This document shows positions 43,792 through 52,369 of a stretch of 64,000 nt of DNA, piece after piece (within the stretch, counting starts at the first letter, position 1; each line of letters starts with the position of its first letter). The stretch covers positions 248,001 to 312,000 of the forward strand of contig PEBW01000002.1 in NCBI GenBank assembly GCA_003050565.1, in the 5' to 3' direction. The notes beneath the pieces were generated by a model. The model ran no database searches and had not been told where the DNA came from. It saw only the letters and a program-made list of their open reading frames with translations. The position numbers were made by a program, and so were the translations under genes. This DNA comes from Brockia lithotrophica (GTDB lineage: Bacteria > Bacillota > Bacilli > Thermicanales > DSM-22653).

Positions 43792-44672
43792 GGCTCTCCC
43801 CCTTCCTCATGCCCGTTCTCCTCTTCTTGCCCGTTTTCCTCTTCCGGCCACTCCAAGGTCATGGGACCGAAACGCCCCTCGCGGATCTCCCGCAATACGT
43901 GGCGCATGGCGCGTTCCGCGTCCGGCTTCCCCCCCGGAAGGAGGAAGCGCAAACGCCCCGCGAGAGCGCGGTAAAAGGCTCCGGGCCCTTCGAGATCTTC
44001 GGCGCGGAAGGAGCCGTAGCGCGCTTCGAGTCGATCGCGGTACCGTCCGCGCAAGAGGGAGAAGGCGAAGGCGGCGAGGACTTCCCGCGGGGCGCGCTCC
44101 TCGCGGACGAGCCCGAGGAGGGCGAGACGTTGGGCCGCCTCTTGGTCGTCCAACCGAGGGGGTAAAATCCCGGGCGTATCGAGGACGAGAAGGCCTGCGG
44201 GTCCGCGAAGCCACTGAATTCCCCGCGTGACGCCGGGGAGGCGCCCGACGCGGGTCGCGCGCCGGCCGACGAGGCGGTTTACGAGTGTCGACTTCCCTAC
44301 GTTGGGCATGCCTACGACGGCAACGCGCGGCGGACGTCCGCCGCGCGCCGAAACGGCCGAAAAAACGTGGCGTACGAGGGGAGCGACGCTGCGGGAAGAG
44401 CGGGCAGAAAACGGAACGGCCGTTCGACCGCGGCGGGCAAACCAGCGGACCCACGCCTCCGTCGCCCGCGGGTCGGCGAGATCCGCCTTGCCGAGCACGA
44501 GGAGGGTGGGACGCCCTGCAAGGGCCGCCTCTATCCGGGGGTGAGAAGAAGACGACCGCGGGATCCGCGCGTCCACGAGGAGGAGGACGACGTCCACGAG
44601 TGCCGCCCGTTCCCGGAGGTCCCGCTCCGCCCGTGCCATGTGGCCGGGGTACCACTGGATTGTGCCCGACAC
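43788..44672 (-). CDS. rbgA: Ribosome biogenesis GTPase RbgA (YlqF)
   Basis: RbgA is a circularly permuted GTPase needed for late 50S assembly (uL6, bL27, uL16 region). The 294 residues show the order G4-G5-G1-G3: GKAD (61-64, where NKxD is usual), FSARSS, GMPNVGKST (121-129), DTPG. The catalytic-type His11 sits in QWYPGHMARA. A C-terminal domain of about 100 residues with an acidic Glu/Asn-rich end follows. The GTG at 44672 has AGGAGG ahead; a longer open frame upstream is rejected. The Asn-to-Gly change in G4 is notable. Confidence 0.94.
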   Translation of the reverse strand: MSGTIQWYPGHMARAERDLRERAALVDVVLLLVDARIPRSSSSHPRIEAALAGRPTLLVLGKADLADPRATEAWVRWFARRGRTAVPFSARSSRSVAPLVRHVFSAVSARGGRPPRVAVVGMPNVGKSTLVNRLVGRRATRVGRLPGVTRGIQWLRGPAGLLVLDTPGILPPRLDDQEAAQRLALLGLVREERAPREVLAAFAFSLLRGRYRDRLEARYGSFRAEDLEGPGAFYRALAGRLRFLLPGGKPDAERAMRHVLREIREGRFGPMTLEWPEEENGQEEENGHEEGGEP

Positions 44673-44713
44673 GCCCTTCCCTCCTACCCTTCCCTGCGGC
44701 CCTCTCGGCCGCC

Positions 44714-45352
44714 TCAGGACCCGCCGAGCCACCGAATGCGGTCCAAGGGCCAGTATACGAGGTCGGCCCTCCCCACGACATCGCCTACCGAGATGAAGCC
44801 GAAGAAGCGGCTGTCCGAACTGGCGGGACGATTATCTCCGAGGACGAAGAGTTTCCCCGGCGGTACCTGCACTTCGGGGAAATCCTCGGTAAACGGTCGC
44901 GGAGGTGCGAACCCCAGAAGTTTTTCCTTTTCTGCCCAGGCGCGGAGGTTCTCGGCGAGGTACGGTTCTTCTACGGGTTGGCCGTTCACGTACAGGACGT
45001 CGTGGCGCATCTCGATGCGGTCGCCGGGCAAACCGATTACCCGCTTGATGAGTTCCTTTCCGCCTATGCCGTGAAAGACCACGATGTCGCCGCGTTGAAC
45101 GGGAACGAAGTGGTAGATAAAGCGGTTTACGAGCACGCGTTCGTGGGGTTTGAGCGTCTCCGCCATCGAGTCCCCTTCCACGATCGTCGGCTGAAAGAGG
45201 AACGTCCGAACGACCAGGGCGAGGAGGAGCCCGATGAAGATCGCCTTGACCCACTCCCAAAGCTCCCCGCTGCGCCGCGTCTCCGGCCGCGGCGCGATCT
45301 CCTTCCCTCCAATGGACACGACGTCCGCCGCTCGTCCCTTTTCCCCGTCCAC
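44714..45352 (-). CDS. lepB: Type I signal peptidase
   Basis: It cleaves signal peptides of secreted proteins at the outer membrane face. The 212-residue protein has a cytoplasmic N-terminus of about 32 residues, one membrane span (about 34-53), the nucleophile Ser62 in VEGDSMAETL, the general-base Lys103 in KELIKRVIGLPGD, and the family box GDNRPASSDSRFFGFI. The start is GTG behind AGGAGG. Position between rplS and rbgA is known from other Bacillales (sipS-type genes). Confidence 0.95.
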   Translation of the reverse strand: MDGEKGRAADVVSIGGKEIAPRPETRRSGELWEWVKAIFIGLLLALVVRTFLFQPTIVEGDSMAETLKPHERVLVNRFIYHFVPVQRGDIVVFHGIGGKELIKRVIGLPGDRIEMRHDVLYVNGQPVEEPYLAENLRAWAEKEKLLGFAPPRPFTEDFPEVQVPPGKLFVLGDNRPASSDSRFFGFISVGDVVGRADLVYWPLDRIRWLGGS

Positions 45353-45425
45353 CGACCTGCCTCCTATTCGCCCTTTCGCGAACTCGCCTGACCTTCTCCG
45401 CGCACAACCGGGAGCGAGGGGAGCT

Positions 45426-45851
45426 TCACGCTTCCGCGCCCGTCTCGCGATCCGAAGCGTCCTCGGTCTTGGGGTTCGGCGTTGCCGCCGCGAGTTCCCA
45501 CGCCTTGGGCTTCCGCTCCTTGATGCGGGCGGCCTTACCCCGCAGTTCTCGGAGGTAGTGAAGGCGCGCGCGGCGGACCTTCCCGTAGCGGACGACTTCG
45601 ATGGACTGGACGTTGGGCGAGTGAACCGGGAACGTACGCTCGACGCCGACGCCGTAGGAAATCTTGCGCACGGTAAACGTCTCGGCGATTCCCCGTCCCT
45701 GGCGCTTGATTACCACGCCTTCGAACACCTGGATGCGTTCCTTTCCGCCTTCCACAACGCGGACGGCGACGCGAACCGTGTCTCCCGGACGAAAGTGGGG
45801 AACGTTCTTCTTGAGTTGGTCCTTCGTGAGACGCTCGAGAATGGGGTGCAC
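45426..45851 (-). CDS. rplS: 50S ribosomal protein L19
   Basis: L19 sits at the 30S-50S interface. The 141 residues include [52 protein letters not shown] and [21 protein letters not shown] charged C-terminal extension of about 25 residues follows the usual 115-residue core. The GTG at 45851 has AAGGAGGG ahead. It has its own promoter and a leader, so it can be expressed apart from trmD. Confidence 0.96.
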   Translation of the reverse strand: MHPILERLTKDQLKKNVPHFRPGDTVRVAVRVVEGGKERIQVFEGVVIKRQGRGIAETFTVRKISYGVGVERTFPVHSPNVQSIEVVRYGKVRRARLHYLRELRGKAARIKERKPKAWELAAATPNPKTEDASDRETGAEA

Positions 45852-45966
45852 GGGAAAGTCCCTCCTTCTAGAACATCGCACAGCCGACGTGCGCCTGCGA
45901 AAACCGCCGCCCATCCGGCGGAGACCTTGGGATTGGGGCGTCCGGCGCGACCGCGAGGTTCTTCCT
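45852..45966 (-). promoter_or_regulatory. Candidate L19-type mRNA leader
   Basis: The transcript leader before rplS can close with AGAAC pairing to GTTCT just ahead of the ribosome site. It contains the hairpins CCGCC/GGCGG and GCAC/GUGC. A conserved L19 leader RNA is known upstream of rplS in Bacillales, so this is a likely member. I compared only general layout, not a covariance model. Confidence 0.45.
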
Positions 45967-45972
45967 AGCGAT

Positions 45973-46001
45973 TGTACGCCGTTTTCCGGTCGGGGGCAAA
46001 T
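45973..46001 (-). promoter_or_regulatory. Sigma-A promoter of rplS
   Basis: On the minus strand the pattern is TTGCCC (45996-46001), 17 bases, then TACAAT (45973-45978). It lies in the 203-base gap between trmD and rplS and would start the rplS-to-comM unit near 45966. Confidence 0.75.
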
Positions 46002-46054
46002 GCAAACCTTCGCGCCCCGACCGAAAAGTACCCGGTGCAGAGGGACCTTCCGCC

Positions 46055-46942
46055 TCAAGAAAACGCCCACGGACGTTCGAGGCCGGAGCGCCGCTTCTTC
46101 GGCGGGAGGGGGGGAAGGGCGAGGGCGCGCACGCGCGCCGCGAGCTCCGCCGAAGATCGAGCGATTTCCGCCAGGAGCTCCACCTCTTCGGCAGAAAATG
46201 CCCGGCCTAGAAGGAGGTCCGGACGTCGCTCGAGCGTGCGGCGAAGGCTTTCCCGCTTCCGCCAGCGGGCGATCGCCCCGTGATCGCCGGACCGGAGGAC
46301 GTCCGGAACCGTCCAGCCGCGGAATTCCGGTGGGCGCGTGTACTGCGGGTACTCCAAGAGCCCCTCGGAAAAGGATTCCTCGGCGGTCGAAGCCTCGTTT
46401 CCCAAGACTCCGGGGCGCAGGCGGACGACCGCGTCGACGACGACCATCGCCGCAAGCTCGCCGCCCGTGAGGACGAAATCTCCCAAGGAAAGCTCCTCGC
46501 TCACGAGGTGCTCGCGCACCCGCTCGTCGACCCCTTCGTAATGTCCGCAGAGGAAGACGAGTCGGTCGAAGCGCGCGAGGCGTCGGGCTTCGGCCTGCGT
46601 GAAGGGGCGCCCCTGGGGGGTGAGGAAGATCACCGGCGGGCGGCGTTCGGGCTTCGGAAGCTCCGCCCACCGTTCGAAAGCCTCTTCCCCGCCCAAGACG
46701 TGGACGAGGGCGCGAAAGATCGGTTCTACCTTGAGGACCATGCCGCTCCCGCCCCCGTACGGCTCGTCGTCCACGGTCCGGTGGCGGTCTTCGGCGAAGT
46801 CGCGGATGTCGACGATGCGGGGGAGAAACCGTCCTTCCCGTTGGGCGCGGCCGAGGATGCTCGCCCCGAAGACCGGAGGAAAGACCTCGGGAAAAAGGGT
46901 GAGGACGTCCACGACGAAGGGGGAAGGTTCTCGCCCGGTCAC
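46055..46942 (-). CDS. trmD: tRNA (guanine-N1-)-methyltransferase TrmD
   Basis: TrmD makes m1G37 in tRNAs that read codons starting with C, preventing +1 frameshifts. The 295 residues form a SPOUT knot: [83 protein letters not shown] and a C-terminal helical domain. The C-terminal tail is about 45 residues longer than in B. subtilis (243). The GTG start overlaps the rimM stop as GTGA. Confidence 0.96.
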   Translation of the reverse strand: MTGREPSPFVVDVLTLFPEVFPPVFGASILGRAQREGRFLPRIVDIRDFAEDRHRTVDDEPYGGGSGMVLKVEPIFRALVHVLGGEEAFERWAELPKPERRPPVIFLTPQGRPFTQAEARRLARFDRLVFLCGHYEGVDERVREHLVSEELSLGDFVLTGGELAAMVVVDAVVRLRPGVLGNEASTAEESFSEGLLEYPQYTRPPEFRGWTVPDVLRSGDHGAIARWRKRESLRRTLERRPDLLLGRAFSAEEVELLAEIARSSAELAARVRALALPPLPPKKRRSGLERPWAFS

Positions 46943-47526
46943 GACTCCCGCGCCTCCTCGTCATCGAGCCCCGGAAGGCCCGGGAGAAGCCGCACGCGGA
47001 CGACTCCCTCCGCAGGGGACACCTCGCGCACGACCTCCGCGATGAAGGGAAGGAGGAGGTCGGGCCTACCGGGTCGGCTCACCACCCATACGTCGTTTGC
47101 CGCGTAGGGAAGAACTTCGGACACCACGCCGATTTCCCTCCCCGCCTCGTCGAGCACGCGGAGACCTACGACTTCGTCCACGTAGTACGTTCCCTCGGGA
47201 AGGGCGGAGCGTTCGGCGCGGCGCACGTAGAGATCCCGACCTCGGAGCGCCTCCGCAGCGTTTCGGTCTCCGATGCCCCGAAAAGCGAGGAGGTAGACGG
47301 CTCCGCTCGTGCGGGCGCGAACGACTTCGAGCGGACGGAGATCGGAAGCGTCCGGATTCGACGCCTGCGGTCCGGCGAGGTAGAGCGTGCGCCCCGGGCG
47401 AAAGCGCTCCGCGGGAAAATCCGTAGACGGAAGAACGCGGACTTCGCCGCGGATTCCGTGCGGGGCGACAATCCGTCCTACGCGCGCGTATCCGCTTCGA
47501 TCGCGCGACTTGGACTCCTCCGGCAC
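46939..47526 (-). CDS. rimM: Ribosome maturation factor RimM
   Basis: RimM helps 16S rRNA 3'-domain folding around S19. The 195-residue protein has the N-terminal beta-barrel ([20 protein letters not shown]) and the PRC-barrel domain ([32 protein letters not shown]). The start is taken as GTG at 47526 after a G-rich stretch. It follows rpsP by only 32 bases; khpA and ylqD, usual here in B. subtilis, are absent. Confidence 0.95.
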   Translation of the reverse strand: MPEESKSRDRSGYARVGRIVAPHGIRGEVRVLPSTDFPAERFRPGRTLYLAGPQASNPDASDLRPLEVVRARTSGAVYLLAFRGIGDRNAAEALRGRDLYVRRAERSALPEGTYYVDEVVGLRVLDEAGREIGVVSEVLPYAANDVWVVSRPGRPDLLLPFIAEVVREVSPAEGVVRVRLLPGLPGLDDEEARES

Positions 47527-47558
47527 ATCCCCAGCCCCCTCGGAGATTCGCCGCCTTT

Positions 47559-47855
47559 TCAACCTTGGGTACCTTGGACTTCCGCCTTGCGCGCCTTCCT
47601 CCGCTCGTGGTACGCCTTGAGGACGCCCGCCTTGCGGAGCAAGCTCCGCGCCGTCTCCGTAGGTTGGGCGCCGTGTTCGAGCCAGTAGAGGGCGCGTTCC
47701 ACGTCGATGCGCACGGTCTCCGGTTCCGTGAGCGGGTCGTAGATGCCGATCTCCTCGACGAAGCGGCCGTCCCGCGGTGAAGTCGCCTCGGAAACGACCA
47801 CGCGGTAAAACGGGCGCTTCCTGCGCCCCATGCGGCGCAAACGAATCTTGAGCAC
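47559..47855 (-). CDS. rpsP: 30S ribosomal protein S16
   Basis: S16 is an early 30S assembly protein. The 98 residues match the family well: MLKIRLRRMGRRKRPFYRVV, RDGRFVEEIGIYDPLTE and RALYWLEHGAQPTETARSLL. The GTG start has AAAGGAGG ahead. It lies 59 bases after ffh. Confidence 0.97.
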   Translation of the reverse strand: MLKIRLRRMGRRKRPFYRVVVSEATSPRDGRFVEEIGIYDPLTEPETVRIDVERALYWLEHGAQPTETARSLLRKAGVLKAYHERRKARKAEVQGTQG

Positions 47856-47914
47856 GGCGCATGCCTCCTTTTGTCTCGTCGTAGAACCGTCGTCGGACGC
47901 GCCGGAAGTGGGCT

Positions 47915-49333
47915 TCAGCGCCAGAACTTGCGCTTGGCCTTTTTGCCGCCGGCGAAGGGGAAGCCCCCCGCTCCCCCGAGAAGACCGCTCAGGTCTCCCA
48001 AATCCCCGACGTCGGGAAGGCGACCTTTCTTGCCTCCGCCGCGGCCCATCTGCTTCATGAGCTTGCGCATCGTCTCGAATTGCTTGAGGAGGCGGTTTAC
48101 GTCCTGCACGGACGTGCCGCTCCCTCGGGCGATGCGCTTCCGGCGGCTGTAATTCACGATCTCCGGGCGGCGACGCTCTTCCGGCGTCATAGAGAGGATG
48201 ATCGCCTCGATCCGGCGAAGCTCGCGCTCGTCCACACTCACCCCGCGGAGCGCACCACCCACGCCGGGAATGAGCTTGAGGAGCTCCTCCAGCGGACCCA
48301 TGCGCCGGAGGCTCCGAAGCTGCTCGAGGAAGTCCTCGAGGTCGAACGTCGCCTCCCGCATCTTGCGCTCGAGTTCGGCGGCGCGCCGTTCGTCGAGCTC
48401 GCGCTCGGCTTTTTCGATGAGCGTGAGGATATCCCCCATCCCGAGGATCCGCTGGGCCATGCGATCGGGGTAAAAGGGCTCGAGGTCCTCGAGCTTTTCT
48501 CCTACGGCTACGAACTTTACGGGCGCCCCCGTGACCGCCCGAACGGAGAGGACGGCTCCGCCCCGGCTGTCCCCGTCGAGCTTTGTGACGACGACCCCCG
48601 TGAGCGCCAGGCGGCTGTGGAACTCGCGCGCGACGCGCACGGCGTCCTGACCGGCCATGGCATCGAGGGTGAAGAGGATCTCGTGAGGGGTGAGCTCCGC
48701 CTTCATCCGCTCGAGCTCCGCCATGAGCTCCTCGTCCACGTGGAGGCGGCCCGCCGTATCCACGAGGACGACGTCCCGCCCCTCTTCGCGCGCGCGCGCC
48801 ACGCCCTCGCGGGCGATGCGCACGGCGTCGTCCACGTCGTAGCGCGTGTACACGGGAACGCCGGCCTTCCCGCCCAAGGTCTCGAGCTGCTCGCGCGCCG
48901 CCGGTCGGTACACGTCCGCCCCCACGAGGAGGGGGGAACGTCCTTCGCGGAGGAAGTGGTAGGCGAGCTTCGCCGCGGTCGTCGTCTTCCCCGTCCCCTG
49001 CAGGCCCACGAGAAAGAGCACCGTAGGCGGCGACTTCGCCCAGCGCACGTCCTCCCGCGCCTCTCCCATGAGCCGCACGAGTTCCTCGTAGACGACCTTG
49101 ACGACCTGCTGGGCGGGAGTGAGGCTCTCCAGCACTTCCTGACCGACGGCGCGCTCCCTGATGCGCGCGAGGAAATCCCGGACGACCTCCACGCTCACGT
49201 CCGCCTCGAGGAGGGCGAGGCGGACTTCGCGGAGCGCCTCATCCACGTCTCTTTCGCGCAGCTTCCCCCGGCCGCGCAGGCGGGAAAACGCCCGCTCGAG
49301 CCGTTCCGTAAGCGCCTCGAACACGCTCTTCAC
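47915..49333 (-). CDS. ffh: Signal recognition particle protein Ffh
   Basis: Ffh binds the 4.5S/scRNA and nascent membrane proteins. The 472 residues form an N domain, a G domain with GLQGTGKTTT (110-119), DVYRPAAREQL, DTAGR and TKLDGDSRGG, and a methionine-containing M domain (about 330-450, RIARGSGTSVQDVNRLLKQF, MRKLMKQMG) with a Gly/Lys-rich tail. The GTG start overlaps the ylxM stop as GTGA. The SRP RNA gene is not in the window. Confidence 0.97.
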   Translation of the reverse strand: MKSVFEALTERLERAFSRLRGRGKLRERDVDEALREVRLALLEADVSVEVVRDFLARIRERAVGQEVLESLTPAQQVVKVVYEELVRLMGEAREDVRWAKSPPTVLFLVGLQGTGKTTTAAKLAYHFLREGRSPLLVGADVYRPAAREQLETLGGKAGVPVYTRYDVDDAVRIAREGVARAREEGRDVVLVDTAGRLHVDEELMAELERMKAELTPHEILFTLDAMAGQDAVRVAREFHSRLALTGVVVTKLDGDSRGGAVLSVRAVTGAPVKFVAVGEKLEDLEPFYPDRMAQRILGMGDILTLIEKAERELDERRAAELERKMREATFDLEDFLEQLRSLRRMGPLEELLKLIPGVGGALRGVSVDERELRRIEAIILSMTPEERRRPEIVNYSRRKRIARGSGTSVQDVNRLLKQFETMRKLMKQMGRGGGKKGRLPDVGDLGDLSGLLGGAGGFPFAGGKKAKRKFWR

Positions 49334-49788
49334 CCCTTCTCCCCGACGCTTCCCCGCGCGCCTTCTCTCGGACCGACCGGAGGAGGAACGCGGGATGTCT
49401 TGTGCGCTTCCCGGGGAACATCGTCTCCTTCCGCGAGACGGCGGAGTTCCTCCAAGAGACTTTGCCCCTCGCCGTGATACGGGGGCGGAACCTGCGCGAG
49501 GAGGCGGGCGAAGGCGGCGCGAAGGGCGTGTAGACGCTCCCTTTTTTTCCGAAGCCCGAGGACGTCTTCAAAGGCGCGCAAGCGCGCCTCTCCGCGCCGC
49601 AGGTGCTCGTGTACGGACTGGCGCGTCCGTCCCGCTTCCGCTGCGAGCTCCGCGAGCGAAAGGTCGTCTTCGTAGTAGCGGACGAGGAGCTCCCGCGTGC
49701 GCGGAGGCAAAAGCTCCCCGTAGATGTCCAGGAGCTCGCCGACCTCCACCTTCCGCCTCAGACGCTCCTCTTCGTCCACCGACCCCAT
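49330..49788 (-). CDS. ylxM: YlxM family putative helix-turn-helix SRP-associated protein
   Basis: YlxM proteins are encoded directly before ffh in Firmicutes and modulate SRP function. The conserved 95-residue part has the sigma-70 region 4-like fold: LLDIYGELLPPRTRELLVRY, then the helix-turn-helix YEDDLSLAELAAEAGRTRQS, VHEHLRRGEARLRAFEDVLG. A tail of about 60 residues is added at the C-terminus. The start is uncertain: the ATG at 49788 and the GTG at 49779 are both possible. In B. subtilis ftsY precedes ylxM; here the gene heads its own unit. Confidence 0.88.
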   Translation of the reverse strand: MGSVDEEERLRRKVEVGELLDIYGELLPPRTRELLVRYYEDDLSLAELAAEAGRTRQSVHEHLRRGEARLRAFEDVLGLRKKRERLHALRAAFARLLAQVPPPYHGEGQSLLEELRRLAEGDDVPREAHKTSRVPPPVGPREGARGSVGEKG

Positions 49789-49815
49789 CCCCCACACTTC
49801 GCTCAAGACGAGGAG

Positions 49816-49844
49816 AGCATACCGAAGGGAGGGAGAAAAGTCAA
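49816..49844 (-). promoter_or_regulatory. Sigma-A promoter of ylxM-ffh
   Basis: On the minus strand the pattern is TTGACT (49839-49844), 17 bases, then TATGCT (49816-49821). Transcription would start near 49809, about 20 bases before ylxM. This places the 5' end of the ylxM-to-trmD unit. Confidence 0.8.
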
Positions 49845-49904
49845 GGCCTGTTCGGATAAAATCCTGACACACGGACGGACGCCGTGCTAACCGCCATCCG
49901 GTCG

Positions 49905-49913
49905 TGGTACAAT
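49905..49913 (+). promoter_or_regulatory. Extended -10 promoter for the YwiC-like gene
   Basis: TGGTACAAT fits the TG-n-TATAAT extended -10 form. No good -35 hexamer is present, which is usual for this class. It lies about 125 bases before the YwiC-like start codon and is back-to-back with the ylxM promoter. Confidence 0.5.
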
Positions 49914-50037
49914 GGACCCGACTCCCCGCAGTCCGGCCTTCGAGAAGTGTCGGGGTTTCCGGGGTTCCGCGACACGCCGGCGGCACGAGCAAAGGGATGG
50001 GCTCAAGCCCAGCCGTTCCGAAACGGAGTTGAGGAGA

Positions 50038-50772
50038 ATGGCGGGTTTATCCTCCTTGGAAAACGCCTACTTCCCCCGCGAACACGGGGCGTGGTTCATG
50101 TTCTTCGTGCCCCTCTTTGTCGGGCTCCTTCGCTTTCCATCCGGGTGGAACGTCTCCCTCGCTCTCGGCCTTGCGTTTCTCTTCCTGTCCGCAGGCGGTT
50201 GGCTCCGCTACCTCCGAAGCCGCTTCCGTGAAGAGTCCGCCCTCGTCTGGGGGGGCGTTTTCGCAGGCGTGGGAATCCTCTTCCTCCTCCCCCCGCTCAT
50301 CCACACCCCCGTGCTCTACGGGTTCCTCGCCGTAGGAATTCTCTTTGCCCTCGCCTACGCGCGGGAAGTCCTCCGACGCCGGGATAAGACCGTACCCGCC
50401 CACGTCGCCGCGGCCTTCCTCCTCTCGCTCCCGTACCCCCTCCTCGCCACGTCGAGCGCCGGCACGCTCACCGCCGGCGCCTGGCACGGGTACCTCCTCT
50501 TCGCCGCCCTGACCGTAGGTTCGAGCCTGTACGTGAAGAGCCTCATCCGCGAACGGCGCGACCCGACGTACGCCTGGGCCTCCCACGCCTACCACGTCGT
50601 CGTCCCCACGGCCTTCGCCCTCGTCCGCCCTACCTACGCCCTCCTCTTCCTCCCCGCCCTGGCCCGCGACCTCGGAACGCCGCGCTCTCGCAAGATTTCC
50701 CCGGCGGTCGTCGGGGTGATCGAGATCGCCAACTTCCTCGCCTTTGGCATCCTCTTCCTCCTCTGGGGCTGA
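50038..50772 (+). CDS. YwiC-like membrane protein
   Basis: This 244-residue protein has about seven membrane spans and the YwiC family opening (YFPREHGAWFMFFVPLFVGL, residues 10-29). The function of YwiC proteins is unknown; the family name comes from a B. subtilis gene near narK/fnr. The open frame begins earlier, but the ATG at 50038 follows ACGGAGTTGAGGAGA and gives the proper family start. It is one of only three genes on the plus strand, divergent from ylxM-ffh and convergent with the transporter genes. Confidence 0.82.
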   Translation: MAGLSSLENAYFPREHGAWFMFFVPLFVGLLRFPSGWNVSLALGLAFLFLSAGGWLRYLRSRFREESALVWGGVFAGVGILFLLPPLIHTPVLYGFLAVGILFALAYAREVLRRRDKTVPAHVAAAFLLSLPYPLLATSSAGTLTAGAWHGYLLFAALTVGSSLYVKSLIRERRDPTYAWASHAYHVVVPTAFALVRPTYALLFLPALARDLGTPRSRKISPAVVGVIEIANFLAFGILFLLWG

Positions 50773-50799
50773 GGGGAAGGACCGACAGAAAAGGCGAAC

Positions 50800-50829
50800 G
50801 CCCGTCCGTCGGGTTCCCTCGGGACGGGC
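50800..50829 (-). terminator. Hairpin between convergent genes, likely terminator of the transporter operon
   Basis: GCCCGTCC (50800-50807) and GGACGGGC (50822-50829) form an 8-bp stem in the 69-base gap between the convergent YwiC-like and glnQ-type genes. In the minus direction a short T-rich run (CTTTTC) follows after six bases; in the plus direction there is none. It probably ends the transporter transcript. Confidence 0.5.
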
Positions 50830-50841
50830 ATAGCAAAGCGG

Positions 50842-51645
50842 TCAAACCCGAAGAATCTTGCCGAGAAAGCTCCTCGTCCGCTCCTCCCGCGGTCGGTTGA
50901 ACACCTCCTCGGGAGTGCCTTCCTCGACCACCCGTCCTTCGTCCATGAACACCACGCGGTGGCCGACCTCGCGGGCAAACCCCATTTCGTGGGTGACGAC
51001 GACCATCGTCATCCCTTCGCGGGCGAGCTCCCGCATGACGTCGAGGACTTCCTTCACCATCTCGGGGTCGAGGGCGGACGTCGGCTCGTCGAAGAGCATC
51101 GCCTTAGGGCGCATCATGAGGGCGCGTGCGATGGCCACGCGCTGCTTTTGTCCGCCGGACAGCTCGTCGGGAAACGCCCGCGCCTTATCCCGAAGACCCA
51201 CCTTATCCAGCAAGGCGAGGGCGTCCCTTTCCGCATCCTGCCGCGAACGCTTTCGTACGAGGACAGGGGCGAGCGTGAGGTTGTCGAGCACGGAGAGGTG
51301 CGGAAAGAGGTGGAACTGCTGGAAGACCATGCCGAGCTCGCGACGCACGGCGTCGAGGTTCACCCCCGAGCCGTGCAGCGGCACGCCGTCCACGTACACC
51401 TCGCCCGACTGGAACGTCTCGAGGCCGTTGAGGCATCGGAGGAGCGTGCTTTTCCCCGATCCCGAAGGACCGATGACGACGACCACTTCGCCGCGGTGAA
51501 CGACGAAGTCTACGTCCTTTAGAACGTGCTGCCGGCCGAACCACTTGTTCAGACGGACCGTGCGGATGAGGATGTCCCGCGCACTTCCGCCGCTCTCCCC
51601 CTCGGTCGCCGCAGAAGGGGAGCGTTTATTCGTCGCTTCGGCCAT
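50842..51645 (-). CDS. Polar amino acid ABC transporter, ATP-binding protein (GlnQ type)
   Basis: This ATPase drives uptake of a polar amino acid. The 267 residues contain Walker [10 protein letters not shown] (59-67), the Q-loop [18 protein letters not shown], the signature [15 protein letters not shown], Walker [14 protein letters not shown] and the H-loop VVTHEMGFA. An N-terminal extension of about 24 residues precedes the fold. The ATG at 51645 has GGAGG ahead and lies 20 bases inside the permease gene. The substrate cannot be read from this subunit. Confidence 0.95.
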   Translation of the reverse strand: MAEATNKRSPSAATEGESGGSARDILIRTVRLNKWFGRQHVLKDVDFVVHRGEVVVVIGPSGSGKSTLLRCLNGLETFQSGEVYVDGVPLHGSGVNLDAVRRELGMVFQQFHLFPHLSVLDNLTLAPVLVRKRSRQDAERDALALLDKVGLRDKARAFPDELSGGQKQRVAIARALMMRPKAMLFDEPTSALDPEMVKEVLDVMRELAREGMTMVVVTHEMGFAREVGHRVVFMDEGRVVEEGTPEEVFNRPREERTRSFLGKILRV

Positions 51646-52330
51646 GGGCAAACCTCCGTTCGAGCGCGTACGAAACTTGCGTAAAGATCGTCGTAAGGAG
51701 GAAGTAGAGGAAGGCGACGGGCAAAAATGCCTCCCAGGGCCGGAGCGTCGCCCCGAGGATCGTCCGCGCCGCAAAGGTGAGTTCCGGCGCGGAAATCGCG
51801 GCGAGGAGCGAGGAGTCCTTGAGGAGGGCGATGAACTCGTTCGTGAGGGGCGGAAGGACGCGGCGGAGCGCCTGGGGCAAGATCACGTAACGCATGGCCT
51901 GCCAGTGGGTGAGGCCGAGGGAACGGGCCGCTTCCATTTGCCCGCGCGCCACAGATTGGATACCCGCCCGGAAGATTTCCGCCACGTACGCCGCGCTGTT
52001 GAGCCCCAAGGCGACGACGCCGCTCACCACGGGTCCCTGGGAAGCTCCGAAAATTCCCGGGATGACCGCAAAGTGGATGATGAAGATCTGCACGAAAAGG
52101 GGGGTGCCGCGAAACACGTCCACGTAAGCGGACGCCGGCACCCGCACGAAGGGGTTGCGCGAAAGGCGGGCGAAGGCGAGGACGAGGCCGAGGATAAGGC
52201 CGATCGCCTCGCCGGCGAGGGCAAAGAAGAGCGTGTAGCCGATGCCCCGTACGATGAGATCTTCGTAGTGGGCGAGGATGTCCCAGCGGAAGTTCAGGGC
52301 CGCGAGTTGCGCGAGTTCCCCACCGATCGT
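51626..52330 (-). CDS. Polar amino acid ABC transporter permease (start codon unclear)
   Basis: The protein shows the HisMQ/GlnP permease pattern: [40 protein letters not shown], the EAA loop [20 protein letters not shown] and [17 protein letters not shown], with about five spans. No ATG, GTG or TTG occurs between the stop of the upstream lipoprotein gene and GTG 52147, which would delete the first span. AAAGGAGG (52341-52348) is an excellent ribosome site, 8 bases before ACG (52328-52330) and 11 before ATC (52325-52327). By alignment with GlnP the protein should begin near CTG 52295-52297. The coordinates here use the ACG. Confidence 0.88.
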   Translation of the reverse strand, partial: TIGGELAQLAALNFRWDILAHYEDLIVRGIGYTLFFALAGEAIGLILGLVLAFARLSRNPFVRVPASAYVDVFRGTPLFVQIFIIHFAVIPGIFGASQGPVVSGVVALGLNSAAYVAEIFRAGIQSVARGQMEAARSLGLTHWQAMRYVILPQALRRVLPPLTNEFIALLKDSSLLAAISAPELTFAARTILGATLRPWEAFLPVAFLYFLLTTIFTQVSYALERRFAHGRSDE

Positions 52331-52369
52331 CCGTCGAACCTCCTTTGGCGGGACCCGGGGCCTAGACCC

